Of a stretch of 64,000 nt of DNA, positions 55,234 to 64,000 are shown piece by piece; position 1 is the first letter of the stretch; the number at the start of each line of letters is the position of its first letter. The stretch covers positions 2,604,001 to 2,668,000 of the forward strand of contig WOAB01000052.1 in the NCBI GenBank assembly GCA_027886185.1, read 5' to 3'. A program made the position numbers and the translations under genes. The notes beneath the pieces were generated by a model that was not told the DNA's origin, ran no database searches, and was given only the letters and a program-made list of their open reading frames with translations. Source of the DNA: Rheum nobile. Lineage: Eukaryota; Streptophyta; Magnoliopsida; Caryophyllales; Polygonaceae.

Positions 55234-55585
55234 CTTCCTTTTGGATCTAGAAGTCTTCAACGACGGCAAGTCCAAAGCTATGATCTTGGCCGAAGCCGAT
55301 GCCTTCTCCGTATAAATCTTTTGTTCCAAGATACTCTTCCCAAAGAGGCACGCGCTCGACCTCTCACCGCGGGATGCTGTCAAAAAAGCGCAACACAGTA
55401 AGTGAACACCTTCCTTTTGGCTCCAGAAGTCTTCGACGACGGCGAGTCCAAAGCTATGATCTTGGCCGAAGCCGACGCCTTCGCCGCCGAAATCTTTTGT
55501 TCCAAGACACTCTTCCCAGAGAGGCGTGCACTCGACCTCTCACGCAGGACGCTATCAGGAAAGCGCAACACAGTAAGCAAACGAC
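55234..55585 (-). repeat. Tandem exon duplication inside the antisense gene (176-bp period)
   Basis: Copies start at 55234 and 55410 (CTTCCTTTTGG). Each encodes on minus a version of RSSARLSGKSVLEQKISAAK followed by ASAKIIALDSPSSKTS. Element Y has this exon once, so the duplication arose in the E lineage. Confidence 0.8.
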
Positions 55586-56167
55586 TAGTCCAAAAACCAC
55601 CCAAACGCATACCTATAGGAACGAACAGGTGCCTTTGGTCACAGAAGTTGAAGGCGTCGACATATTGAGAGGATTAGATTCCAGGAAGTTGGTGTTCTTG
55701 AAAGATCTATCTGCCTCAGGGAGAGCAAGCAACACTTAGGTCTCCGCCTCAAAGTCGGAATCTTCAGGCTCCTCGGGATCAGGAACTGAAACAACACACA
55801 TGTGAGCAAAAAGTTAAGAAGACATCCAACAAAAATCTAAAAAGACTAGTACGATGCATGTCGTCCTTCAGTCCATCAGCAAGAAAGAACAGTCGACACC
55901 CCCCTCGAGCGATTTCCGCTCCACAAAGAAGAAACGAGACCTCCACCCGCGGTCATTGACATTAAGGTTCAAAGCGATCGACGATCTACCCTGCCGAAGG
56001 CACAATTGAAACCTAGAATATCCTCGACTTCTCAAGTAATAAGAGTACCATAAAGCATTAAAGTCGAAATCGATATCGAAACGAGAAACCAATAGATCGA
56101 CCACTCTCAACAGACGTCATGCATGAGGGATGACTTGACAAGGAGCAAGTTTCAAGACGGCCAAGAA

Positions 56168-56820
56168 TGATGCAATCCGGCATCGACCCAAGCTGGGCTA
56201 CAGCGAGCCCCATGCGTCCGAGACCCTGGCGACCTCCTTGGTTTAGGACTTAGTCTATTTTAGCTTCATATTTCCCATTTTAGCAACTTTCCTGTTTTAG
56301 CAGTTTCCCTTTTTAGCATTGCTATTTTTGGAACTTACTATGTTTAGTAAGTTTCCATCTTTGGCACTTTCTATTTTAGGACTTACTATGTTTAGCACTT
56401 TCTATTTATAGCAGTTTCTATTTCTGGCGTGTGTTCCACTCTTGTCGAGTGGGCTAGCCCATAAGTGTGTTTCGGCCCAAGCCCATTAAGGGTCTTGGCC
56501 GAGTTCTTGGATATAAATAGCCCCATTTGTATTCGTTATTTCCCACGTTCAAGTTTATCAATCTAAGTCTTAAAGTCGAGAGTCAATCCTCTTTATTCTT
56601 AGATCCGAACGTCAAACACAAGTCTGCTTCGCATCTCCTTCATCTTCTTCGCATCTCCTTCACTGTCTCGCCCCACCCTCGCCCAAAGCGAGCACAAGAG
56701 ACCCGCGAATCACCCATTCAGTGGTTCGTATCTATCCAAGTTACCACGAGAAGGGACATCAGGCCGCTCCCTGCCTAGATCGGGCAACAATCGTATTCCG
56801 ACCCCCCTCGGATCACATCA
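56168..56820 (+). mobile_element. Solo LTR H2 (653 bp)
   Basis: TSD AAGAA (56163-56167 and 56821-56825). Same family and orientation as H1 (TGATGCAATCC...GGATCACATCA), with small differences. The separate TSDs show two independent insertions, not the two LTRs of one element. Confidence 0.88.
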
Positions 56821-57229
56821 AAGAAGTTCCGAACAAGGTTTGAAAAGGGAAAAGAAGATTCGAAAGGGATACTCAAAGAAACAAACCCAACCTTCCCGAC
56901 ACCAGTCGGCACGTTCGCAAGGACGCGGGAGACGCGCCACCGTCCCGACAGGAAACTGACCCACTTCCAAGATCCTTTCCAACTCCAATTGAGTCAATGT
57001 ATCGGCTAAAGAATCTTCTGTGCTCAAAAACTCTAGGGGGTGAAGTCGCTATCTTCCTCACTGGGGCCGCAGGACGCGATCCAACTCCTTTTGCATCTCG
57101 AAAACGCCATGGAAGAGAAAATGAGCAAGAAACGGTAAGAATTTGAATTTTTACCTTAGGAAGGAGAGAACTTTTTGCAGGAAGAAGAAGCAATAAAAAG
57201 TAAAATCACCGGCTGCCAATTTAAAGAGG

Positions 57230-57441
57230 TGATTCCTAAGTATTCTTTAAGCGTCCGACAGATATATTCATCGATTCCTAAGTATTCTTACTCAAAGGAG
57301 ATAAGCTTGTCTTTATATTCGTTCAATTTCATTCAATTCTTTATTATTGGATTTTGATTGTCTCGATACTTTGATCTTGTCATTGTCTAGTTACCCCATT
57401 CAAGGCGATTTAGGTCGATCCGGTCTTTTTGTCCTAAAACA
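57230..57441 (+). repeat. Element E 3' LTR, 5'-truncated
   Basis: Matches the last roughly 200 bp of the 5' LTR (from TTTAAGTGTCCGAC) and ends TAAAACA before the TSD TGCAA. The first roughly 340 bp of the LTR are missing at a deletion that joins it to the upstream flank of the antisense gene. Confidence 0.85.
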
Positions 57442-57446
57442 TGCAA

Positions 57447-58936
57447 TATATATTAAACTCCTCCATAGCCTGAAATATATCCCAACACTCGTTTATAAGA
57501 TAGCGCTCAGGCTTCCCAAACCCCTTACACCCAGAATTGAAGTTGTTCCCTTTTCTCCACACTAACATTCTTGTTGAAAGATAACTCTATTTTGCAAAGT
57601 TCAACTGTTGTTTAGAAGCAAATCATATTGTTGGATAATGGAACAAACTCTTAGGCTTCTTGAATACATGCCTCAAAAATATAAATGAGAAACGAATGGG
57701 CTTCATCTACCAATTCGTATTCCATGCAGCCGACAACCATTTCACTTTACCAAATTAAACCCGAAATCCTTCAACACACAAGAAAAACAAATATGGAGAC
57801 AATGGATCACCTTATGTGGACCGTTAGTGATGTAATTCCGAAGGTAGTGGACCTTTAGAGAATATGCAACAAATATTATTCAGAAAATTATTGACTTAAT
57901 TAAACACAATTACATAGAGTGGCAAAAAGCTCAATTAACCAACAAGTTAATTAAGGAAAAACCACTATCATTAAGCTTCTCATTTGAAGGATTTAGAGTA
58001 TACTTATCTTATTGATTTTTTAAGTGATCACAATCGACGGCATGGACACTAACATTAGACTTCCTACCTAGCTTAGTTCTCTCCCACCACTGTAACAACT
58101 CTTACTCGCAAAGACTCGAAATACTCGAACTCTACCATTTGATCTCAATGTTGTTCAAAAGCTTGCATTGGTGTCTCTACCTAAGTGGTATTCATTCCCT
58201 TATATAGACATTGCATGAGATCTATCTCTAAGATATAATATTTCCTTGTAAATATCTTATTCTCCAAGACAATTATTCTATCTCCAAGTTTACATATCCT
58301 AATAACCATAAATAACCTACAAGAACGAGTCTTACGATCTTCTAGACTACTTTCCATAAATAAGTACTTCCCTTATATGTTGAAAGCTAAGATATTCTTC
58401 TCTTCCTTGTTCTCCAAGTTGTGATCAAAGATCATACATTCCCTATTTACTTCACTGACTTCCAAATCCATCACCGACTTCCAAAGCCTTCATCGCTTCC
58501 TCTCAGTTGATGACTTTCAGAGTACTATTTGCGCTCTCGATCACTCTATTGATCTCGATCACGACCAACACTCTGAACACCTTTTCTGAACGTCAAGAAA
58601 TTGTACCTGTTTAGATTAGCAAAGTTCTATACTTGTACCTCCAACACTTAGCACACTATCAACCTAGAGGTTTGTAACCATCAAACCCTAATAATCTAAC
58701 CCTTGACACAACCCTCTATTCAAAATAAACTCCTAGGGAGGAAATCTATCGAGGAATGCCAAAAAGGAAACATATAGCACACACCACATCATCAATTGGA
58801 CCCATTTCTCCCTAAAACTCAATTGTTGCATAGATTGCTCTAAAAACGCCACTCAACCCGATCATAAGCCTTGGTCATGTCCAGCTTGAAATCCATATGC
58901 CCTATTTTACCTATTTTCTTATTCTTTACATAGTGA
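57447..58936 (-). pseudogene. LINE2 reverse transcriptase, decayed
   Basis: Minus strand, many frameshifts: 58930-58740 gives FKLDMTKAYDRVEWRF; 57850-57560 gives a QGDPLSPYLF-like stretch and LNFAKIELSF. These are conserved plant LINE RT motifs. Between them (about 57846-58734) lies unrelated sequence. The element continues to 48549 beyond E. No ends were found. Confidence 0.72.
57846..58734. mobile_element. Unclassified insertion in LINE2
   Basis: About 890 bp interrupts the RT code, whose flanking motifs are adjacent in other LINEs. It is AT-rich with a TATA-like CCTTATATAGAC (near 58199) and no coding frame. No TSD or clear termini could be fixed, so boundaries are approximate. A solo LTR is possible but unproven. 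Confidence 0.45.
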
Positions 58937-59944
58937 ATATTAAAAAAGCGGATAAAAATTATCAGTCATTAGACGATAGGGATTGTTCACCGGTTTCCGG
59001 ATTTCAATTTTCTAGACTGAACCAAACTAAAATGATTATATTCTATCCGATTTTTGGTTCGCATATAAACAATAATCGATTTTTTATTTGGTTCGGTCTG
59101 AACCATTTAAAAAAAAAAAAAACTAGACCTAGTTTTGTTAACCGTACTTGTGACCGCCGCTCCCATTTCTCTCTTTCATCGACTATGAGTCTCGCTCAGT
59201 CGCTCCCTCGAATCCTCGACCAAGTCGCTCCCTCGAATCCTCGTCCTGGTGAATCCTCGATTCCTCGCTCCCAAATCTCTTCTTCCATTCACTTGGAGTC
59301 TCGCTCCCTCGAATCCTCGACCAGTCGACCAAGCAGAGCAGCCATAACCAAGCAATGGTGGTGAGATCTCCATTGGCGATTCCACTCGCGGCGGCAAGTA
59401 GACTGCAAATTTTATTTCCAAAAGGTTGATGTTCTTTCCTTCCATTAGTATATATTTTACGTTCAAATGGTACTGCAAATTCATTCTACACTCTTAAAGT
59501 ATTTTGTGCTCTTGAATATGTTCACTTTTGCATTCTTTGAGTTACCCTTGCTATTTATTTCAGTCCAGTATTGTGGATATTTGAAGCTCATCGGTTCAGT
59601 TCTCGACTGATGAACAACGCTTGGTTGGCCATTGTTGAATTCTTTGATATTGGCAATAAATACCGCGGAATGATCATCCTTCTCGTTACAAAATTCTTCA
59701 ACTGTTTATAACCATAATGAAATTTGTCCCATCTTTCAAGCTTCAACTATAAACATTCTTCGAAGTTTTCGTTCTAGATCGGATGTTGGAGAAATAGTTT
59801 GATGATGAGAATTCGGTCCAAGTTGGTTAGTTTAATTATGTTGATCAAGAGTCTATTAGTGTACATAGTTACAAGGCAATATGAGGCCCATTGCCCCATT
59901 GTTTAGATGATAATAGATGTTTACCCCCTTAACTAGTTACTTTG
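58937..59944. other. Intergenic sequence with short tandem repeat
   Basis: 58985-59120 contains ACCGGTTTCCGG and GGTTCGGTCTGAACC-type stretches resembling hAT subterminal sequence, then A14. At 59200-59340 the word GTCGCTCCCTCGAATCCTCG or a close variant recurs about three to four times at 24-bp or looser spacing. No gene is recognised. CTTTG at 59940-59944 is the presumed left TSD of element F. Confidence 0.5.
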
Positions 59945-60612
59945 TGTTGGGCCTGGATTCTCCAGAGAAGATGGGTCAAATCGGTCGAGCCCAAACCCAT
60001 TGCCAATCGGAAGATCGAAGAAGAAAGCCCAGAGGATCCGACGAGACGTCTCTGGTCGAATGCCTTCCGACAGGATCGCGAGGATCTCGCCAAGCATTAA
60101 ATGCTAGATCACGCAACGGCCACTGCCTTCAAACCACCATAAACGTAGAGATTTAATGGCGCAATCTTCACCATCACTCCGAGCATTGAAGATGGAATAT
60201 TCGGCCGAAGCATAAATTGTCACAAGAGTAAAAGACTTACAATATCAGGACGACGAGGAAGACAAGAAGAGGACTACACAATTAAACACATGAGAGGCGT
60301 TCGGAGAAAAACAACTCACCAGAATAGCACTCTCGCTCTCCACCTACCTCTCTAACGGCTGCTTACGCTAGATCCCTGCCGGTCGCCACTCACAAGTCGT
60401 CGGTCGAGTCCCACTCGATCTCTGGTTTTATTACGATAAGTTGTATCACGATTCAGTCTGATTCACACGACATCTAATAAGATCATCACGCTATTATACA
60501 TTTATTCTGTGTTTATCTATTTTTGGCTTGGTTTGGATTGTTTTCTATCACCCGATCGACTAATTACCCCGTCTAAGGCGATTTAGGTCGTCTGATCTTT
60601 TCGCCCCAAAAC
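59945..60612 (+). repeat. Element F 5' LTR (668 bp)
   Basis: TGTTGGGCCTGGATTC to CGCCCCAAAACA. Starts and ends resemble those of Y and E, but the body is different. The 3' LTR is outside the window. Confidence 0.87.
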
Positions 60613-60614
60613 AA

Positions 60615-60633
60615 TTTGGCGCCCACCGTGGGG
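60615..60633 (+). promoter_or_regulatory. Primer binding site of element F
   Basis: TTGGCGCCCACCGTGGGGC lies 2 nt after the LTR, the consensus form of the site that is slightly mutated in Y and E. Confidence 0.85.
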
Positions 60634-60668
60634 CAACTTGCCGATCATCCTTCCGAAACTTCCCAACC

Positions 60669-62008
60669 ATGACTATCGATCCTTCTACTGACAATCAAGA
60701 ACCACGTCTCGAAGACGAAACCCAAACTACAGAAAACCCAACCGAAAATCCTACTCTAACCCAGTTCCAAGAACTCTCTCAAAAAATGGCCGCCCTTCAA
60801 GAGGAACTAGCCCAACAACGTCAAAAAACTGAAGCCCTAGCCGTTTTGTCAACCCAATCCGAAGCCGAGATCGCGCAACTAACTCGTGAAAATGAGTCTC
60901 TTAAGTCGCAGGTACAATCAGGGGCTTCAGGATCTAGGAACGCGCCCGTCCACAGCGGCGTCCGAACACGCCTCGACATGGACAACATCGAGCCAACGCC
61001 TCCGAGCGTACGACGTCCTGGACACACTGAGGGTACGTCTCGAACTCCTTTCGCTAGTCTATTTTTGACTAACCATGTCACCTTTTCCACACCGATCGGG
61101 TCTGTTGGGCCCCAAATCGACGAACCACAGGTTGCCAATCCGCCAGATATCATGGCTCTTTTCCAGCAGACGCTCGACTGACATATGAAGACGATCGCTT
61201 CAACAGGCTCCCGGGAGTCCTGCAACCGATCGAGAGAGAAGCGTCCGGCGGATTCGAAGAATCCCCGTTCGTCGAAGAAATCACAAGGGTCGAGATCCCC
61301 AAGAAGTTTCATCTCCCCAACATGGCGACGTTCGACGGCACCACCGATCCAGATGACCATATCTCTCTCTATAAACAAAAACTAATGGCTGCATCTGTTT
61401 CAAGGGAGAGCCGCGAGGCCGTCATGTGCAAAAGCTTTGGCACAACCCTCGTGGGTCCCGCACTAACTTGGTTTATGCGTTTGCCTCAGGGAACGATCGC
61501 ATCATTCGCGGATCTGGTCAACTCTTTTAAGAGTCAGTTCGCCAGCAGTCGAAAGCACGAGAAACAATCGAGTGACCTCTACCGAGTCACGCAAAGGTAC
61601 AACGAACCTCTCCGGAATTATCTTAACAGGTACAACAAAGAGAAAGTGGGAATCCCCCACTGTGACATCACAACGTCTATCGAAGCCTTCCGACAAGGCT
61701 TAGTCAAAGACAACAATCTCTACGACGAGATTACGAAGTACCCATGCAAAAGCTTTGAAGATGTCCAGGCCAAAACTATGGCCGAGGTAAGATTGGAAGA
61801 AGACCGTGAGTCGCGTAAAGCCTCATGCGGACCTGATTCATCAGATCGAAAACATTCCTCCGACAACCGTCGAGACAGACGTCCACATCCCTATTCTCGT
61901 ACTCGAAATGAGACAGTTCTGCGTTGCCTCCCAGGGTCCAATCTTATAACTTCAACGTTTCCGTGTCGGAGCTCGTCAAGAGTTTCGACAAGTATGGAAA
62001 AGACGTAG
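60669..62008 (+). pseudogene. Element F gag
   Basis: MTIDPSTDNQ at 60669. The coiled-coil region is QELSQKMAALQEELAQQRQK and EIAQLTRENESLKSQ. A stop TGA at 61179 comes just after LFQQTLD. The capsid domain is open from 61322: FDGTTDPDDHISLYKQKL, GPALTWFMRLPQGTIASFAD, YLNRYNKEKVG, IEAFRQGL, KSFEDVQAKTMAEVRLEED. A frame change near 61900 leads into the nucleocapsid (61924 onward, other frame). Confidence 0.88.
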
Positions 62009-62865
62009 AATGGCCCCGAAAGAACGACCGACCGGATATCAAGAAGAACATGAGTCGATGGTGTGAATTCCACGGCGACCACGGTCATTCGACCGACGAG
62101 TGCATCGCCCTACGAAAGGAGGTCGCTAGGCTGCTCTCACAGGGGCTCCTACGCGACATCATCTCGGAACGGGCAAAAGCCACCATGGAACGCCGAGATC
62201 AGGTAAAACAGAACAAACCCCCATCTCCTGTCCATACAAAAGTTGTCATTACCATTTCAGGTGGGTCCGACATATGTGGGAACACATACTCCGCGGCCAA
62301 GCGACACGCCAAGGAAAGCAAAGGCGACAAGCCCGAGGCATCGGAACTCAAACCAAGGAGGGCATCTAACCTTCTGACGGTCACATTCGACGAGTCCGAG
62401 TCCGACGGGTCGGAAAGCCACCATGACAGACTGGTAATCTCTTTTTCCATTGGTAATTGCTTAATACGGAGAGTACTAATCGATACAGGGAGTTCGACAA
62501 ACCTCTTGACCCTCGATGCTCTCAAAGAAATGGGTTTGACCGAGAACGACCTAATCAAGAAGTCGACCCCACTGGTCGAGATCAGCGGTGAGGTTAAACA
62601 CACGACTGGTGAAATCATTCTGACCACATACGCTGGAGGAATCAACCAACAGGTTAAATTCTTAGTCCTAGACTGTCCGTCTCCCTATAATTGTATCCTT
62701 GGCAGGCCGTGGATACACGCTATGAAGGCAGTACCTTCAACATATCACCAGGTCATCAAGTTCCCTACTGAATGGGGGGTCCAAGAGATCAGAGGAGATC
62801 AAAGGACCGCAAAGGAATGCTACGTCGCTTCCATGAAGAATGCAGTCGAACACAAGACCGCATAG
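61924..62865 (+). CDS. Element F nucleocapsid and protease
   Basis: Open frame of 313 codons. The zinc motif CEFHGDHGHSTDEC is near residues 47-60. Aspartic protease active site VLIDTGSSTNLLT is near 190 (DTG intact). The C-terminal protease part is GGINQQVKFLVLDCPSPYNC and LGRPWIHAMKAVPSTYHQ. It ends with a TAG just before the pol start at 62911, so Gag-Pro and Pol are separate frames here as in Y. It is the only unbroken Tat protease in the window, though its link to the upstream gag is frameshifted. Confidence 0.85.
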   Translation: MPPRVQSYNFNVSVSELVKSFDKYGKDVEWPRKNDRPDIKKNMSRWCEFHGDHGHSTDECIALRKEVARLLSQGLLRDIISERAKATMERRDQVKQNKPPSPVHTKVVITISGGSDICGNTYSAAKRHAKESKGDKPEASELKPRRASNLLTVTFDESESDGSESHHDRLVISFSIGNCLIRRVLIDTGSSTNLLTLDALKEMGLTENDLIKKSTPLVEISGEVKHTTGEIILTTYAGGINQQVKFLVLDCPSPYNCILGRPWIHAMKAVPSTYHQVIKFPTEWGVQEIRGDQRTAKECYVASMKNAVEHKTA

Positions 62866-62910
62866 CAATCATAGAACGACGAAAGACCTAGTCGATACGT
62901 TTAACCAGAA

Positions 62911-64000
62911 ATGGAGAAACTCGACGAGATCGCACTAGATCCTTCAAAGCCAAGCCAAACGGTAAGGGTCGGGTCGGATCTGGACGACTCGACCAGACAA
63001 CAACTTCTCGATTTTCTCAGGACCAATGCCGACTGTTTTGCATGGTCGCATGAGGATATGGTCGGAATATCTCCCAACGTTATTACTCATAAATTAAATG
63101 TGGATCCATCTCATCCCCCTGTTAAGAAAAAACGCAGGAAGTTCGCTCTCGAGCGGAACAAGATAGTAGACGACAAAGTCAAAAGCTTATTGGAAACAAG
63201 AAAAATCAGAGAGGTCCACTATCCTGAATGGCTAGCCAACGTGGTCGTAGTCTAGAAGAAGAACGACAAATGGAGAGTCTGCATCGACTTCACAGACCTC
63301 AACAAGGCTTGTCCCAAGGACTCGTTTCTTCTACCCCATATCGACGCCATGGTCGATGCCACAACGGGGCACGAAATGCTCACCTTCATGGATGCTTTCA
63401 GCGGCTACAATCAGATCCTCATGGATCCCGACGACCAAGAAAAAACAGCATTCATCACCAGCCAAGGTATCTATTGTTACAAATTAATGCCCTTTGGTCT
63501 GAAAACGCAGGGGCTACGTATCAACGACTGGTCAACAAAATGTTCAAAGACCAAATAGGAGACACGATGGAAGTCTACATCGACGACATGTTGGTCAAAT
63601 CCAAAAAGAAAGAAGATCACATAGACCACCTGCACGACAGCTTCGAGGTGCTCAAAAGGTACAACATGAAACTAAACCCTACTAAATGCTCCTTTGGAGT
63701 GTCGTCAGGGAAGTTCTTAGGATACATGGTGACACAAAGAGGAGTAGAGGCCAGCCCAGAACAGATCAAGGCTCTCATCAACCTCCGATCCCCCCAATGT
63801 GTCAAAGACGTACAGAAGCTCACAGGTCGGATAGCAGCTCTGAACAGATTCATCTCCAAATCATCCGACAAATGCAAACCCTTCCACGACGCGCTCAAGA
63901 AGAACAAGTCCTTTCAATGGACGGAAGAACACGAAGCAGCGTTCCAGAACCTCAAAGAGTACCTGGCCAGTCCCATATTACTGACCAAACCTAAAGGCGA
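62911..64000 (+). pseudogene. Element F reverse transcriptase / RNase H start, two lesions
   Basis: MEKLDEI at 62911. CFAWSHEDMVGISPNVITHK and PEWLANVVVV lead to a TAG at 63253, then KKNDKWRVCIDFTDLNKACP and AFSGYNQILMDPDDQEKTAF. A frameshift near 63505 (FGLKTQG) is followed by VNKMFKDQIGDTMEVYIDDM with catalytic YIDD intact, LGYMVTQRGVEASPEQIKAL and LTGRIAALNRFISKSSDKCK, running off the window at 64000 in the RNase H. Confidence 0.88.

Larger units (their letters stand above)
54495..57110 (-). pseudogene. Element E antisense gene (Transposase_28-like domain, coiled coil, spliced)
   Basis: Starts MAFSRCKRSW at 57110. The first exon has LTQLELERILEVGQFPVGTVAR and REGWVCFFEYPF, is broken by stops near 57040, and is split by solo LTR H2 (56168-56820). 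It resumes with LLRVVDLLVSRFDIDFDFNA, LWYSYYL and FFFVERKSLEGGVDCSF. A 72-bp intron (55786-55857) matches the 73-bp intron of Y, but its 5' site reads GC instead of GT. Next come a duplicated exon (55234-55585), LKDRTLGDLLHTLDP, then a coiled-coil part (55046-54735) and YPNWNPSTDLFKIIGLGEED ending at 54495. Same order as in Y. Function is unknown. Confidence 0.77.
48550..57441 (+). mobile_element. Element E: deleted Tat-type Ty3/gypsy element with antisense gene
   Basis: TSD TGCAA (48545-48549 and 57442-57446). The 5' LTR is 553 bp (TGTTGGGCCAGTAG...CCCCAAAACA). Only the last roughly 210 bp of the 3' LTR remain. Capsid, RT thumb, both RNases H and the integrase core are deleted, so it is non-autonomous. 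Three elements are nested inside: a hAT-like element (51500-52354), H1 and H2. The primer site, gag start, protease and antisense gene match Y and F. Confidence 0.9.
59945..64000 (+). mobile_element. Element F: Tat-type Ty3/gypsy element, 5' part (window edge)
   Basis: 5' LTR 59945-60612, primer site, gag, protease and RT follow in order. The element runs past the window end in the RNase H. It has fewer lesions than Y and E: a stop at 61179, a frameshift near 61900, a TAG at 63253 and a frameshift near 63505. It is therefore probably the youngest of the three. Whether it has the antisense gene cannot be seen. Confidence 0.9.

Noticed and set aside
53154..56820. H1 and H2 as the two LTRs of one retrotransposon carrying an antisense cargo gene
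   Set aside because: Each copy has its own 5-bp TSD (TCGGC and AAGAA), and the sequence between them is ordinary element E sequence.

Overview
The window is plant nuclear DNA, most likely from a eudicot. It is AT-rich intergenic sequence packed with plant-type retroelements: Ty3/gypsy elements of the Tat type and of a CRM-like chromovirus type, Ty1/copia debris, L1-type LINEs with a C-terminal RNase H, a Helitron, hAT-like elements and a Cassandra-like 5S fragment. I recognise only one host gene: a PADRE (DUF4228) protein at 19761-20345 (+). Almost every other long reading frame belongs to a transposable element, and most of those are broken by stops, frameshifts, deletions or later insertions.

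Layout. 1-1640: AT-rich, with a stray piece of a GTGCAT-type repeat. 1641-9312: a copia RNase H remnant split by a 7.1-kb compound gypsy insertion (element A, 1974-9084, target-site duplication (TSD) CAACA). A has a complete central LTR and two partial outer LTRs. 9313-19440: AT-rich, with a Helitron (10165-12063), a hAT-like element (12100-12775, 8-bp TSD), an inverted repeat, a Cassandra-like 5S piece and two minisatellites. 19441-20434: promoter, PADRE gene and the start of its 3' flank.

20445-47815 is one full-length LINE (10-bp TSD GCGTATGTAA) lying about 90 bp past the PADRE stop codon, with nested passengers. Tat-type element Y (21056-40459, TSD ATACC) sits in LINE ORF2. CRM-like element B (29835-38643, TSD GGCCT) sits in an antisense gene of Y. 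Solo LTR C (30910-32269) sits in B, solo LTR D (23771-25089, TSD GTTAC) sits in Y, and solo LTR Z (44311-46678, TSD CATGG) sits in LINE ORF1.

48180-58936: a second, decayed LINE is split by Tat-type element E (48550-57441, TSD TGCAA). E carries a hAT-like element (51500-52354) and two solo LTRs of one family (H1 53154-53816, H2 56168-56820). 59945 to the window end: a third Tat-type element (F), cut by the window edge and the best preserved of the three.

How the parts work. The Tat elements encode gag, protease, RT, RNase H, a second archaeal-type RNase H (seen in Y) and integrase. Y and E also carry a spliced antisense gene between pol and the 3' LTR. The CRM-like elements encode one Gag-Pol polyprotein whose C terminus reads into the 3' LTR. 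I found no bacterial-type system, CRISPR array or tRNA gene. The most unusual signals are GC-rich dyad arrays (CCGC-N4/5-GCGG type) in several otherwise unrelated LTR families, the three-LTR compound element with inverted templated filler DNA, and the antisense spliced gene whose intron is conserved between two Tat elements.
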